This document shows positions 7,711 through 20,166 of a stretch of DNA of 64,000 nt, piece by piece. The notes below the pieces were generated by a model that saw only the letters and a program-made list of their open reading frames with translations, was not told where the DNA came from and searched no databases. This stretch comes from Bacteroides sp. (lineage in GTDB: Bacteria > Bacillota > Clostridia > Oscillospirales > Acutalibacteraceae): contig JAMPEQ010000001.1 of the NCBI GenBank assembly GCA_023665085.1, positions 186,001-250,000 on the forward strand. The letters are read 5' to 3'. The position numbers and the translations under genes were made by a program. How positions within the stretch are numbered: position 1 is the first letter of the stretch; each line of letters opens with the position of its first letter.

Positions 7711-10071
7711 TTACTTTTTAAGCTCTACACCATTTGACTTAAGGTCTGAAATAATATCATCAACCACAGCCATAACCTCTTCTCTGGTAAGAGTTCTGTC
7801 ACTGTGTGAGAAGGTGAGTCTTGTAGTAATTGACTTACTGCTTTCATCAGCATAAATATCAACTACATCAACCTTTTTGATAAGACTGCACTTGACAGAT
7901 GCAATAGCCTTTTTAACAGGCTCAAACTTATCTGTAATAAATGAAAGATCAATTTCCATAGCAGGATACTTTGAAGGCTCTTCATAGCTGATGCTGAGAT
8001 TTTCAATATCAGCAAAGATATCTATATCAAGCTCAGCATAAACAATAGATGCCTTCTTATCAATCTTCTTTGATACAACAGGGTGAACTATACCGATTTC
8101 ACCAATAATCTTGTCATCACAGATTACTGTGTTCAGATTTCTTGGATGCTGATATGAATGAGATGCCTTAAGCGGAGCAAAGCTGATTTCTCTGTGCTTT
8201 ATATCATCCGCAGCTACAGCAAGCATATCACGAAGCTCAAAATAAAGCTGTTCAACAGTTTTTGTTTTGCTGTAAAGGGTTATTGCAAGTTTCTTTTTCT
8301 CATTGCAAAGTCCGTCATCATTTACACCATCAACTACTCTGCCGACTTCAAACACACCGAAATCTGTACTGTAGCCTGTATTGTACTTAACTTGACAAAG
8401 CTGTGTAGGAATTATTGATTTACGTATTGTTTCAATATTAGGATTTGTTGCATTTACGAGCTTAATATTATCTTCAACATCAATGCCAAGTGACTTATAT
8501 TCATCGTAATATGCCCACACATATGAATGAAGCTCATGAAGAGAGAAACGCTTTACAAGAATATCCTTAACCTCATTCTCAACAACCTTTTTAATGTCAG
8601 CTCTTACAGGATAAAGCGGTGCTTCTACTGTGTGAACATCAAAGTTATCATAGCCGTAAATTCTTGTAATTTCTTCAATAATATCAGCTTTGATTGTAAC
8701 ATCTTTTGTTGCGCGCCAGCTTGGAACAGCTACTGAGAAATTATCATTATTAAGCTCCACTCCAAAACCGAGAGAAGAAAGTGTATTAACAATAGTATCA
8801 TTGTCAATCTCTATACCTGTATATTTATCAACAAAAGCCTTGTCAAAATCGAGTTTGACATCATCATAATGAAATGCATATTCATCTGTAAGTGACGAAA
8901 CAACCTCAACCCCGCTGTCAATATCAGTCATAAGCTTGACAAATCTTGCAATAGCAGGAACTGTCATTTCAGGATCAAGACACTTTTCATAACGCATTGA
9001 AGCATCTGTTCTATGTGAAAGACGAACGGTTGACTTACGGATTGAAACTGCGTTAAAGGTAGCAGACTCAAGAGTAAGTGTAGTTGTATCTTCAACAATT
9101 TCACTGTCAAGACCACCCATAATACCGGCAATGGCGACAGGAGTATTATCATTGCAGATCATAAGAGTATTTTCATCTATATTTCTTTCAACACCGTCAA
9201 GTGTTTGAAAAACAAAAGGAGTATCAAAACGCTTAATTCTGATTTTTTCTACCTTGCGTGAATCAAAGGCATGCATTGGCTGCCCCATTTCAAGCATAAG
9301 ATAGTTTGTAAGGTCAGCAAGGAAATTAATTCCTCGCATACCGCAGTAATAAAGTCGTATTCTCATATTAACAGGTGAAACTGTTTTTGTAATATTTTCA
9401 ACCTGAAGACATGAATATCTCTGGCAAAGGTCGTCTTCTATTTTCATATCTACTTTAGGCAGACTGTTATACTGTGTCAAATCAACAGTATCAAGAGGTT
9501 TCAGCTCTCTTCCTGCAAGAGCAGCAAATTCACGGGCAATACCGTAATGTCCCCAAAGATCAGGTCTGTTTGTAAGAGACTTATTATCAACTTCAAAAAT
9601 TATATCGTCAATCTCATAGGCTTTTTTAATATCAGTACCATTAGGAATATCGTCTGTAATTTCCATAATACCTGAATTATCATCACTTATACCTATTTCT
9701 TTTTCACTGCAGCACATTCCGCAGGAGGTATAGCCTGCAAGAGCACGTGGAGTTATAGTAATATCACCAATCTGTGCACCAACCTTGGCAAAAGCTGTTT
9801 TCATACCTACTCTTACATTAGGGGCACCGCAGACAACATCTGTAAGTGCACCGTCACCTGCATCAACCTTAAGGAGATGAAGCTTTTTTGACTCAGGATG
9901 ATTTTCTACAGACTTGATTTCTGCAACAACTACACCTGAAAGATCACTGCCTTCAAAGAATATTTCATTTTCAACCTCAGCAGTGGAAAGCGAAAAACGG
10001 TGAATAAGATCAACCTTATCAAGACCTGTAAAATCAACAAAGTCTGAAATCCAATTCATTGATAAAAACAT
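7711..10071 (-). CDS. pheT: Phenylalanine-tRNA ligase beta subunit
   Basis: Beta chain of the alpha2-beta2 phenylalanyl-tRNA synthetase. The 786-residue length is normal. Domain order: N-terminal tRNA-binding (EMAP-like) domain about 40-150, B3/B4 editing region about 200-400 containing GQPMHAFDSRKV, B5 domain about 400-480, catalytic-like core, and a C-terminal anticodon-binding ferredoxin-like domain (about 695-786, ending LTFSHSDRTLTREEV). It is the second gene of the T-box controlled pheST operon, 17 nt after pheS. Start supported by AAAGGAG upstream of 10071. Confidence 0.97.
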   Translation of the reverse strand: MFLSMNWISDFVDFTGLDKVDLIHRFSLSTAEVENEIFFEGSDLSGVVVAEIKSVENHPESKKLHLLKVDAGDGALTDVVCGAPNVRVGMKTAFAKVGAQIGDITITPRALAGYTSCGMCCSEKEIGISDDNSGIMEITDDIPNGTDIKKAYEIDDIIFEVDNKSLTNRPDLWGHYGIAREFAALAGRELKPLDTVDLTQYNSLPKVDMKIEDDLCQRYSCLQVENITKTVSPVNMRIRLYYCGMRGINFLADLTNYLMLEMGQPMHAFDSRKVEKIRIKRFDTPFVFQTLDGVERNIDENTLMICNDNTPVAIAGIMGGLDSEIVEDTTTLTLESATFNAVSIRKSTVRLSHRTDASMRYEKCLDPEMTVPAIARFVKLMTDIDSGVEVVSSLTDEYAFHYDDVKLDFDKAFVDKYTGIEIDNDTIVNTLSSLGFGVELNNDNFSVAVPSWRATKDVTIKADIIEEITRIYGYDNFDVHTVEAPLYPVRADIKKVVENEVKDILVKRFSLHELHSYVWAYYDEYKSLGIDVEDNIKLVNATNPNIETIRKSIIPTQLCQVKYNTGYSTDFGVFEVGRVVDGVNDDGLCNEKKKLAITLYSKTKTVEQLYFELRDMLAVAADDIKHREISFAPLKASHSYQHPRNLNTVICDDKIIGEIGIVHPVVSKKIDKKASIVYAELDIDIFADIENLSISYEEPSKYPAMEIDLSFITDKFEPVKKAIASVKCSLIKKVDVVDIYADESSKSITTRLTFSHSDRTLTREEVMAVVDDIISDLKSNGVELKK

Positions 10072-10088
10072 AGCTTTATTCTCCTTTC

Positions 10089-11141
10089 TTATTCATCATA
10101 AGTGAACTGTGACAGTGTCTTAAGACTTCCGCTGTTCAGGTCACGAATATCTTTAATGCCGTATTTCATCATAACAAGTCGTGTAAGACCAAGACCAAAG
10201 GCAAAACCTGTGTACTCATCAGGATCAATTCCTCCTGCCTTAAGTACCTCAGGATGTATCATACCGCAAGGGCAAAGCTCAAGCCATCCGCTGTGCTTAC
10301 AGCTCGGACAACCCTCACCGCCGCAGATAAGACAGCTTATGTCAAGCTCAAAGCCCGGCTCAACGAATGGGAAAAATCCCGGACGAAGTCTTACATTAAT
10401 ATCTTTTTGGAACACTTCTGAAAGCATTGTTTTCATAAAGTAAATAAGATTTGAAATTGAAATATTCTTATCTACCATTACACCTTCCATCTGGAAAAAG
10501 GTATTTTCATGGCAGGCATCTGTTGCCTCATTTCTGAAGCATCTGCCCGGGAAAATAGCTTTAATAGGAACGCCGTCATTTATAAGGGCATCTTTATATT
10601 TCTTATAAATAGCATTCTGTGCAGCAGATGTCTGGCTCTTAAGAAGCTGTCCGTTTTCAAGATAATAGGTATCCTGCATATCTCTTGCAGGGTGATGCTT
10701 AGGAATATTTAAAGATTCAAAGCACTCATAATCAGTTACAACCTCACTGTAATCCTCAACTGTAAAGCCCATTGACTTAAATATACGTTCGCATTCACGC
10801 TGAACAAGAGTGATAGGATGATATGAGCCTCTGTCAAGCTTTGCAGGCATTGACAAATCAAATTCAGGCATAAGATTAATCTGTGCCTCAACTTCTTTTT
10901 TCTTAAGTTCTTCGGTTTTTGCTGCAATTTTTTCTGCAACAACACCCTTAAGCTCATTTACTTTCTGACCAAAGGTCTTTTTTTCATCATTTGAAAGAGC
11001 CTTCATTCCTTTAAGAAGATCGGTTACACTGCCCTTTTTTCCAAGATATGCAACACGAACATTCTCAAGTTCTGACATATTTTCAATCTTTTCCAGTTCA
11101 TTTTCAAACTTTTCTTTAAGACTGATAATCTTTTCGTCCAT
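10089..11141 (-). CDS. pheS: Phenylalanine-tRNA ligase alpha subunit
   Basis: Catalytic alpha chain charging tRNA-Phe. The 350 residues comprise an N-terminal coiled coil (1-90) and a class II catalytic core. Motif 2 is around GRCFRNEATDACHENTFFQ, and FPFVEPGFE and the motif 3 GFAFGLGLTRLVM are clear. A short cysteine-rich insert (CLICGGEGCPSCKHSG) replaces the usual loop before GWLELCPCGM; it has the spacing of a zinc-binding site and is seen in some Clostridia PheS proteins. First gene after the T-box, so amino-acid starvation should raise its expression. Confidence 0.97.
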   Translation of the reverse strand: MDEKIISLKEKFENELEKIENMSELENVRVAYLGKKGSVTDLLKGMKALSNDEKKTFGQKVNELKGVVAEKIAAKTEELKKKEVEAQINLMPEFDLSMPAKLDRGSYHPITLVQRECERIFKSMGFTVEDYSEVVTDYECFESLNIPKHHPARDMQDTYYLENGQLLKSQTSAAQNAIYKKYKDALINDGVPIKAIFPGRCFRNEATDACHENTFFQMEGVMVDKNISISNLIYFMKTMLSEVFQKDINVRLRPGFFPFVEPGFELDISCLICGGEGCPSCKHSGWLELCPCGMIHPEVLKAGGIDPDEYTGFAFGLGLTRLVMMKYGIKDIRDLNSGSLKTLSQFTYDE

Positions 11142-11159
11142 ACTGTGACCTCCTGTAAA

Positions 11160-11400
11160 TAATTACATAAAAAAATAAAACCGCCTCAATACATGAGGCG
11201 GAATAAATCCGTGGTACCACTCAAATTGCAGTAAAACTGCCGCTCTTATGCTTTAACGCAGCAATACGTTCGGCTTAGTTTCTCGCCGAAAGCTCCAAGG
11301 CTGAAATTCGATTTACAGATGCTGTATGCTCACACCAAACGCATACTCTCTAAAAGCTAAAAGCAAACCTACTTACACCTTTTCACAGCCATATATCATA
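11160..11400 (-). promoter_or_regulatory. T-box riboswitch leader of pheST
   Basis: On the minus strand the conserved T-box antiterminator TGGTACCACGG lies at 11209-11219. It is followed by a perfect terminator stem, CCGCCTC with GAGGCGG at 11181-11201, and a T-tract, immediately before pheS. Upstream of these, a long Stem I region (about 11270-11400) includes GAATTTCAGC near 11303-11312. Reading TTC there as the specifier gives Phe, matching the downstream genes (inference from T-box rules). Uncharged tRNA-Phe would pair with the antiterminator and permit read-through. Confidence 0.92.
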
Positions 11401-11474
11401 AAAGATTATAAACCAATCCAAAGCAATAAGTCAAGTGAAAAATAGTACAATAAAAAACTAAATTAAAAAAAGTA

Positions 11475-11503
11475 TTGTAATTTATAGTTTTTTTGTATAT
11501 AAT
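11475..11503 (+). promoter_or_regulatory. Promoter of ireB
   Basis: TTGTAA at 11475-11480, a 17-nt spacer and TATAAT at 11498-11503. GGAGGTGA and the GTG start follow about 20 nt later. Confidence 0.7.
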
Positions 11504-11537
11504 TACTTTGTAATATTTTATTGGAGGTGACTTTACC

Positions 11538-11780
11538 GTGACTGATAAAACCATGACTTTCAGAATTGGCGACGAAAAAGAAGATGTATTAAAAGGAACT
11601 TTAACAGAGGTATTTGATGCTCTGCGTGAAAAGGGATATAATCCGATTAACCAGATAGTCGGCTATATACTTTCAGAAGATCCTACTTATATCACCACTC
11701 ATAACAATGCCCGAAGTCTTATCAGACGCATCGACCGTGACGAGCTTTTGGCTGCAATGGTAAAGTCCTATCTCGATTAG
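11538..11780 (+). CDS. ireB: IreB family regulatory phosphoprotein (UPF0297)
   Basis: A small cytoplasmic protein that in enterococci is a substrate of the PASTA kinase IreK and regulates cell-envelope stress resistance. The 80-residue length and the sequence [21 protein letters not shown] with the following [15 protein letters not shown] are diagnostic. N-terminal threonines (MTDKTMTF) match the phosphorylated region in IreB. Start is GTG, supported by GGAGGTGA 7 nt upstream. In many Firmicutes it precedes ruvX and a DUF1292 gene; here the second gene is a different small protein. Confidence 0.92.
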   Translation: MTDKTMTFRIGDEKEDVLKGTLTEVFDALREKGYNPINQIVGYILSEDPTYITTHNNARSLIRRIDRDELLAAMVKSYLD

Positions 11781-11797
11781 TTGAAGGAGGGTTATCT

Positions 11798-12094
11798 TTG
11801 GAAGAAAGCAAAAAGGAAAAATTCCTTGAGTACAAAGGTAGACCTTTGGTTAGATGCAAAAATACAATTTACTATGGAAGCATGAGTGATCCATATGTAA
11901 TCTGCTTAAACATTCTTGAAAGCAAAAACGAAAATAATCTGGATATTTCAGGCAAAGTGGCAATTCAGCTTCTCAGCACTGATCCGGATGCATCACCAAA
12001 GGAAATGGTTGTAAAAAAGAGTGAAAAGGTCGGTCTTTTCAACGCACTTGATTTAGGTGCAGTTTGGCTTCAAAGAGCTTTAAAGCAACAATAA
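11798..12094 (+). CDS. Unrecognised 98-aa protein in the ireB operon
   Basis: Starts with TTG at 11798, 7 nt after AAGGAGGG, and lies 17 nt after ireB, so the two are co-transcribed. The protein is soluble and mixed alpha/beta: a basic N-terminus (ESKKEKFLEYKGRPLVRCKN), a beta-rich middle (YVICLNILESK, KVAIQLLSTD) and a C-terminal helix (ALDLGAVWLQRALKQQ). It occupies the place often held by ruvX or a DUF1292 gene but does not resemble either. Function unknown; the context hints at a link to the same kinase pathway (inference). Confidence 0.75.
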   Translation: MEESKKEKFLEYKGRPLVRCKNTIYYGSMSDPYVICLNILESKNENNLDISGKVAIQLLSTDPDASPKEMVVKKSEKVGLFNALDLGAVWLQRALKQQ

Positions 12095-12106
12095 ATTCAT
12101 TAAGAG

Positions 12107-12137
12107 AAAAAGAGAGGTTTAAAACCTCTCTTTTTTT
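12107..12137. terminator. Terminator between the ireB operon and atpC
   Basis: AAAGAGAGGTTT pairs with AAACCTCTCTTT and is followed by seven T residues. It lies between convergent transcription units and can serve the plus-strand unit; the A-run on the other side may also serve the atp operon. Confidence 0.88.
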
Positions 12138-12152
12138 GTTATATCGCTTAGT

Positions 12153-12566
12153 TTATATCTCGTGTCTGTTTTTTACCTTAAGACGATGCATTGCTCTTGA
12201 AAGATTTGCCTGAGAATGATGATATTCAAGCTGGGAATGATGCTGACGCATTTCCTCTTCAGCACGTTCCTTTGCTTCTTTGGCTCTTCTGGCATCAATT
12301 TCATGAGGAAGCTCTGCAGATACACAAACAAGCTTTGCAGTATTATCAAGAAATTCTAAAGATCCATTACCGACAAATGCCTCAATAATCTTACCATTGG
12401 CATCAACAATTTTCATTTCACCTGTTTCTACAGGCATAATACAGTTTTCATGATTTGCAAGAAAGCCTATTTTTCCGTTATCAATGTGCGGAACAACCAA
12501 AGATTCAGCTTCGCCGTCAAAAAAAATCCTGTTTGATGCAATGATTTTTAATTTAAAGGTACTCAT
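12153..12566 (-). CDS. atpC: ATP synthase F1 epsilon subunit
   Basis: Central-stalk subunit that couples rotation and inhibits ATP hydrolysis. At 137 residues it has the N-terminal beta sandwich (FKLKIIASNRIFFDGEAESLVVPHIDNGKIGFLANHE, quoted here only by its start FKLKIIASNR) and a C-terminal helical hairpin, which is His/Glu-rich. Last gene of the atp operon, 14 nt after atpD. Confidence 0.95.
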   Translation of the reverse strand: MSTFKLKIIASNRIFFDGEAESLVVPHIDNGKIGFLANHENCIMPVETGEMKIVDANGKIIEAFVGNGSLEFLDNTAKLVCVSAELPHEIDARRAKEAKERAEEEMRQHHSQLEYHHSQANLSRAMHRLKVKNRHEI

Positions 12567-12579
12567 AGACGCCTCCTGA

Positions 12580-14856
<2,277 letters not shown>

Positions 14857-14864
<8 letters not shown>

Positions 14865-16863
14865 TATTTACCTTCTTAAATTCATTCACGGCAGCTAAAA
14901 TCTGCTCTTTAATATCATCGTCAAGCACCTTTTCCTTTTCAATAGAATCAGGTATTTCGGAATAATTTGTATTTATAAACTCAAGCATATCCATCTGATA
15001 TTTTTTAATCTCGCTGACAGGAACATCAATAAATTTTTTTGATGTTGCAGCCACAAGAGTTATAACCATATCAGCTAAAGACAAAGGATTGCCTAAAGGC
15101 TGTTTTAACAGCTCCATAAGACCTTTGCCGTAATCAAGACCTGCTTTTGTTTCTTCATCAAGATCGGAAGAAAACTGGGTGAACACTTCCATTTCTCTGT
15201 ACTGAGCAAGATCAATACGAAGTGATCCTGCTGCTTTCTTCATTGCCTTTGTCTGTGCCGCACCGCCTACACGAGAAACGGAAAGACCTACATTAACCGC
15301 AGGGCGCATACCGCTGAAGAACAAATCACTTTCAAGGAAAATCTGCCCGTCAGTAATAGAAATTACATTTGTAGGAATATACGCAGATACATCACCTGCC
15401 TGTGTTTCAACTATAGGAAGAGCTGTTATTGAGCCTCCTCCAAGCTCGTCGCTAAGCTTGCTTGAACGTTCAAGCAAACGTGAATGCAAATAGAAAACGT
15501 CACCTGGATAAGCCTCTCTGCCCGGACTTCTTTCAAGAAGCAATGACAATGCACGATATGCAACTGCATGCTTGCTCAAATCATCATAAACAATAAGGCA
15601 ATCCTTACCCTGATACATGAAATGCTCAGCAAGAGCTGTTGCCGCATAAGGTGAAATGTACTGCAATGATGCAGGATCTGAAGCAGTAGCACATACAACG
15701 ATCGTATAATCCATTGCACCTGCTTTTTCCAGTGTGTTTACAAGCTTTGCCACGCTTGAAGCCTTCTGACCGATTGCATTATATATACAGATAACACCCT
15801 TGCCCTTTTGATTAAGAATTGTATCAATGGCAATAGAAGTTTTTCCTGTCTGTCTGTCACCGATGATAAGCTCTCTCTGACCTCTTCCTATAGGGAACAT
15901 AGAGTCGATAGAGAGAATGCCTGTAGCCATTGGAGTATCCACACTCTTTCGGTCAACAATTGACGGTGCACTCTGCTCTATAGGTCTGTAATCCTCAGCT
16001 TCAATATCACCTTTACCGTCAATAGACTCTCCCAGAGAATTTACAATTCTGCCGATAAAGCCTTCACCTACAGGAACGCCTGCCATTTTATGTGTTCTTT
16101 TAACCCTTGTACCCTGATGAATACCAACATCAGAACCGAAAAGAATGATACCTACAGACTGTCTTTTAATATCCTGCACCATTCCCTTAACACCGTTTTC
16201 AAACACAACAATTTCGCCATACATAGCATGGTCAAGTCCGTGAACAGTTGCAATACTGTCACCAACCTTGATAACAGTTCCTATTTCTTCACTGTTTGTT
16301 TTTAGTTCAAAATCTTTTACATCCTTGCGAAGAACGGTTATGATAGAGTTATGATCGGCATCACTTTCTTTTGCAGTTTTTATAACACGGTTTTTGATAG
16401 TTTCCAGCTTTGTTTTTAAGCTGAAATCAAATTCCTTACTGCCGATACGGATTATAAATCCGCCGATAAGACTTTCGTCCTTGACAATTTCAACATTTGC
16501 CTGTGACGCGTTTTCCTCTTTGCAAACAAAGTTCTTAATTTTTTCAAGCTGCTTGTCATCAGGAGGTGTAACACAATACACTGCAGCATCAGCAATATTG
16601 TTCTTTTTATTAAGCTCTGAAATAAATTCCTTAATAATTTCTTCGAGTTCGGAAATTTTGCATTCTGCCGACAAATTTACTATAAACTCTCTGACCGACG
16701 GAACAAAAAGATCGTCAGCAACCTGCTGCTTTTCACTGAGCAACACATTCGGATTATCAAGTATTTCGGAAAGTTCGCTGTTATTCTTTATAAGCTTAAG
16801 TGCATCCTCAAGACCTGAAACACCCGCCTGTGAAGAAAGCAGCATTTCAACATATTTATTCAT
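14857..16863 (-). CDS. atpA: Fused ATP synthase F1 delta-alpha subunit
   Basis: A single 668-codon frame encodes both delta (atpH) and alpha (atpA). Residues about 1-165 are a delta/OSCP protein: helical N-domain (YVEMLLSSQAGVSGLEDALKL) and C-terminal sheet ending in ESLIGGFIIRIGSKEFDFSLKTKLE. Residues about 190-668 are a full alpha subunit starting EEIGTVIKVGDSIATVHGL, with Walker A GDRQTGKTSIA. The linker (about 165-190) contains no in-frame ATG, GTG or TTG, so alpha cannot easily be started separately. No other delta gene lies in the operon, where atpF would normally be followed by atpH. Since F1 has three alpha but one delta, the fusion raises a stoichiometry problem. Confidence 0.95.
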
Positions 16864-16865
16864 AT

Positions 16866-17348
16866 TTATTCATCACTGCTTTCATCTAAAAATTTATCAT
16901 ACATAGCACTGTCGTAGTCTGATGATGCTTTATCAGCGACCACCTTTGCAGCAGTTTCCATAGCAAGAGACGCAATTTCTTCTCTTACCGCACGCTTGAT
17001 TTTTTCAGTTTCAATATTAGCTACTTTCTGTGCATCTGCTTTAATTTTATCAGCATCGCTGTAGGCTTTATCAACTATTTTATTATATTCAGCCTTTGCA
17101 CTTGAGCGGGCATCAACAATAATCTGCTTTCTCTCATCTTCAACACCGCTGAGCTGTGACTGATATTCGTTATAAAGCTCCATAGCACTCTTTTCTTTCT
17201 CTTCAGCTGCACTGAATTGATTATCAATCATCTCTTTACGCTTATCCAAAACCTTTTTTATAGGCTTGAATAAAAACAATCTCATAAGCAGAAAGAAAAT
17301 AACTAAATTTATAATTGTCCAAACTAAATTAAAGTCAAACTTTAACAT
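16866..17348 (-). CDS. atpF: ATP synthase Fo b subunit
   Basis: Peripheral stalk subunit; 160 residues. One N-terminal membrane helix (NLVWTIINLVIFFLLMRLFLF) is followed by a long charged coiled coil (KPIKKVLDKRKEMIDNQFSAAEEKE onward), as in all b subunits. It ends 2 nt before the delta-alpha fusion gene, a gap with no room for a separate atpH. Confidence 0.95.
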   Translation of the reverse strand: MLKFDFNLVWTIINLVIFFLLMRLFLFKPIKKVLDKRKEMIDNQFSAAEEKEKSAMELYNEYQSQLSGVEDERKQIIVDARSSAKAEYNKIVDKAYSDADKIKADAQKVANIETEKIKRAVREEIASLAMETAAKVVADKASSDYDSAMYDKFLDESSDE

Positions 17349-17370
17349 TTGATTTTGTTCCTTTCAATAA

Positions 17371-17610
<240 letters not shown>

Positions 17611-17634
17611 CTAACAAAATATTTTTATTTTATA

Positions 17635-18423
17635 TTAAGCAGTTTTTGCTGCTTTTTTCTTAGCCTTTTTACTTAATTTTTTCATCTTCTTTGTCTGTTT
17701 GTCTTTAGCAGGCTCTTCCTCTTCTTCTACAGCCTCCTGAATATAAAGTGCAGTCAGGAAAACAAAAATATACGCCTGAAGCAGAGCATCAAACAAATCA
17801 AAGTATAAACTGAATACAACCGGAACGCCAACCTTCAAAACAGGTATAGCCTTGATAAGTTCCATTATTATAAAGGCTCCGATAATATTACCGAAAAGTC
17901 GCATACAAAGCGACAAAGGCTTTGTTAAAATTTCGAGAATATTAATCGGTGCGACTATAGGAGTAGGCTTTGCAAAAGCCTTTATTCTTCCTATAAATCC
18001 TTTATCTTTAATAGAGGCATATTCAATAATAACAATACTCGTAAGCGCCATTGCAAGAGTTACCTGCATACTTTTAGTCGGTGGTTTCATTCCAAACAAA
18101 CCCATCATATTTGAAACTCCGATAAATAACGCCATACTCATAAGCCACGGAATAAAATTTTCAACCTTAGGGCCTAATATTCCTTTAAAGAAATCTACAG
18201 ACTTTTCATAACAAAATTCCAGAAGCTGCTGCCTCTTTGAAATTTTTCCTGTAACCTTTAGGTTTCGAGTTAAAATTATTGCCACAATTGTAAGTACCGC
18301 AATAATTATCCATGAAACAACTGTTGATTCATCAAATCCAATATGAATACTTCCTAAATCAAATCCAAAAACTTCTTCTATCTCAAGCTGTTCTGACAAT
18401 TCAGCCTGCAAATCAAGCTTCAT
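17635..18423 (-). CDS. atpB: ATP synthase Fo a subunit
   Basis: Stator channel subunit; about 262 residues, with 5-6 membrane helices, the conserved Arg in CMRLFGNIIGA and a Lys-rich C-terminal tail. The ATG at 18423 is preferred (TTAGGTG 8 nt upstream); a GTG at 18450 lacks a ribosome-binding site. First gene of the operon atpB-E-F-HA-G-D-C. No atpI is visible upstream. Confidence 0.95.
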   Translation of the reverse strand: MKLDLQAELSEQLEIEEVFGFDLGSIHIGFDESTVVSWIIIAVLTIVAIILTRNLKVTGKISKRQQLLEFCYEKSVDFFKGILGPKVENFIPWLMSMALFIGVSNMMGLFGMKPPTKSMQVTLAMALTSIVIIEYASIKDKGFIGRIKAFAKPTPIVAPINILEILTKPLSLCMRLFGNIIGAFIIMELIKAIPVLKVGVPVVFSLYFDLFDALLQAYIFVFLTALYIQEAVEEEEEPAKDKQTKKMKKLSKKAKKKAAKTA

Positions 18424-18471
18424 ATTTATTGCACCTAATATTACAGTCACCCCCTAAATCAATCTGTGCTA

Positions 18472-18500
18472 ATTATACTACAATTAATTTAAATTTTCAA
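18472..18500 (-). promoter_or_regulatory. Promoter of the atp operon
   Basis: On the minus strand TTGAAA (18495-18500), a 17-nt spacer and a perfect TATAAT (18472-18477), about 50 nt upstream of atpB. Confidence 0.75.
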
Positions 18501-18624
18501 TAATTAAAATAAATTTTATATACATTACGTTGTATGCATTATTACATATTGTATAATCTCATGTGATAACTTTCAGTTATTTAAATATACTTTGTGTATT
18601 TTTTTGAATAAAATTATTTTTTTA

Positions 18625-18653
18625 TTTACATATTATTCTAATTCGTATATAAT
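18625..18653 (+). promoter_or_regulatory. Promoter of proS
   Basis: TTTACA (18625-18630), a 17-nt spacer and TATAAT (18648-18653), 44 nt before proS and divergent from the atp promoter. The rest of the intergenic region is A/T-rich with no further feature seen. Confidence 0.7.
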
Positions 18654-18696
18654 ATTTTCCAAAAGAATTAATTACATCTTATAAAGGAGTTTAGAT

Positions 18697-20139
18697 ATGG
18701 CAAAAGATCAAAAAAAGATGGTTGACAGCATTACAGCCATGGATGAAGATTTTGCAAAATGGTATACTGACGTATGCAAAAAAGCAGAGCTGGTATCATA
18801 CACAAGCGTTAAAGGATGTATGGTAATACGTCCTTACGGTTATGCTATCTGGGAAAATATACAGAAAATTCTTGACGGTATGTTCAAGAAAACAGGTCAT
18901 GAAAACGTAAATATGCCTATGTTTATTCCTGAAAGCCTGCTTCAGAAGGAAGCCGATCATGTTGAGGGATTTGCCCCTGAATGTGCGTGGGTAACCTACG
19001 GCGGAAGTGAAAAGCTTGAAGAAAGATTATGCGTAAGGCCTACATCAGAAACACTGTTCTGCGAGCATTTCAAGGATATTGTACATTCTCACAGAGATCT
19101 TCCTAAATTATATAACCAGTGGGTATCAGTTGTACGATGGGAAAAGACTACAAGGCCATTTCTTCGTTCCAGAGAATTTCTCTGGCAGGAGGGACACACT
19201 CTTCATGCCACTGCTGAAGAAGCTATTGAAGAAACTGAAAGAATGCTGAATGTTTACACAAAATTCTGCCAGGAGGATCTTGCAATCCCGGTTGTTCAGG
19301 GTATGAAAACAGAAAGTGATAAATTTGCAGGTGCAGAAAGAACTTACTGTATTGAGGCTCTTATGCACGATGGCAAAGCACTTCAGGCAGGCACAAGCCA
19401 TTATTTCGGTGACGGCTTCGCAAAAGCCTTTGATATCCAGTATTCAAACAAAGAAAACAAGCTTACCTACCCTCACCAAACCTCTTGGGGTATGACAACC
19501 AGACTCATTGGTGCTATCATCATGACTCATGGCGACGATAACGGATTAGTTCTTCCTCCTGCTGTTGCTCCTATTCAGGTAATTGTACTGCCTATTGCTC
19601 AGCACAAAGAGGGTGTACTTGAAAGAGCGAATGCCCTCACAGATGAACTCAAAAAAATATGCCGTGTAAAGATTGATGATTCAAACAATTCTCCCGGCTG
19701 GAAATTTGCAGAATATGAAATGAAAGGCGTTCCTGTAAGAATTGAACTTGGCCCTAAAGACATTGAAAATAATCAGTGTGTTGTTGTAACTCGACATAAC
19801 AGAGAAAAAACTGTTGTTTCTCTTGACGATATTGCTGAAATAATTCCGCAGAAGCTCAAGGAAGTTCGCGACGGTTTATATGCAAAAGCTTTGGAAAACA
19901 GAGAAAACAAAACTTATAAATGTACAACTACAGATGAAATTGTAAAAGCACTTGAAGAAAACGGCGACGGCTTTGTTAAAGCTATGTGGTGCGGTAATGA
20001 AGAGTGTGAAGACAAGGTTAAAGAGCTTACAGGTGTCGGCTCACGCTGTATTCCATTTGATCAGGAAGAAATCAGTGATGTGTGCGTCTGCTGCGGAAAG
20101 CCTGCTAACAAAATGCTCTATTGGGGCAAAGCATATTAA
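18697..20139 (+). CDS. proS: Proline-tRNA ligase, short archaeal/eukaryote-like type
   Basis: Charges tRNA-Pro. The 480-residue protein lacks the editing insertion of the long bacterial form (about 570 aa) and matches the short ProS (type 3) found in many Clostridia. Visible: class II motif 2 around [22 protein letters not shown], motif 3 region [20 protein letters not shown], an anticodon-binding domain and a C-terminal domain with two Cys pairs ([19 protein letters not shown]) that could bind zinc. AAAGGAG precedes the start. Confidence 0.96.
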   Translation: MAKDQKKMVDSITAMDEDFAKWYTDVCKKAELVSYTSVKGCMVIRPYGYAIWENIQKILDGMFKKTGHENVNMPMFIPESLLQKEADHVEGFAPECAWVTYGGSEKLEERLCVRPTSETLFCEHFKDIVHSHRDLPKLYNQWVSVVRWEKTTRPFLRSREFLWQEGHTLHATAEEAIEETERMLNVYTKFCQEDLAIPVVQGMKTESDKFAGAERTYCIEALMHDGKALQAGTSHYFGDGFAKAFDIQYSNKENKLTYPHQTSWGMTTRLIGAIIMTHGDDNGLVLPPAVAPIQVIVLPIAQHKEGVLERANALTDELKKICRVKIDDSNNSPGWKFAEYEMKGVPVRIELGPKDIENNQCVVVTRHNREKTVVSLDDIAEIIPQKLKEVRDGLYAKALENRENKTYKCTTTDEIVKALEENGDGFVKAMWCGNEECEDKVKELTGVGSRCIPFDQEEISDVCVCCGKPANKMLYWGKAY

Positions 20140-20166
20140 TAAATATATAAACACGGAGGTAACATT

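Noticed and set aside
11181-11201. Simple terminator upstream of pheS
   Set aside because: It is the terminator stem of a T-box leader, shown by the adjacent TGGTACCACGG motif.
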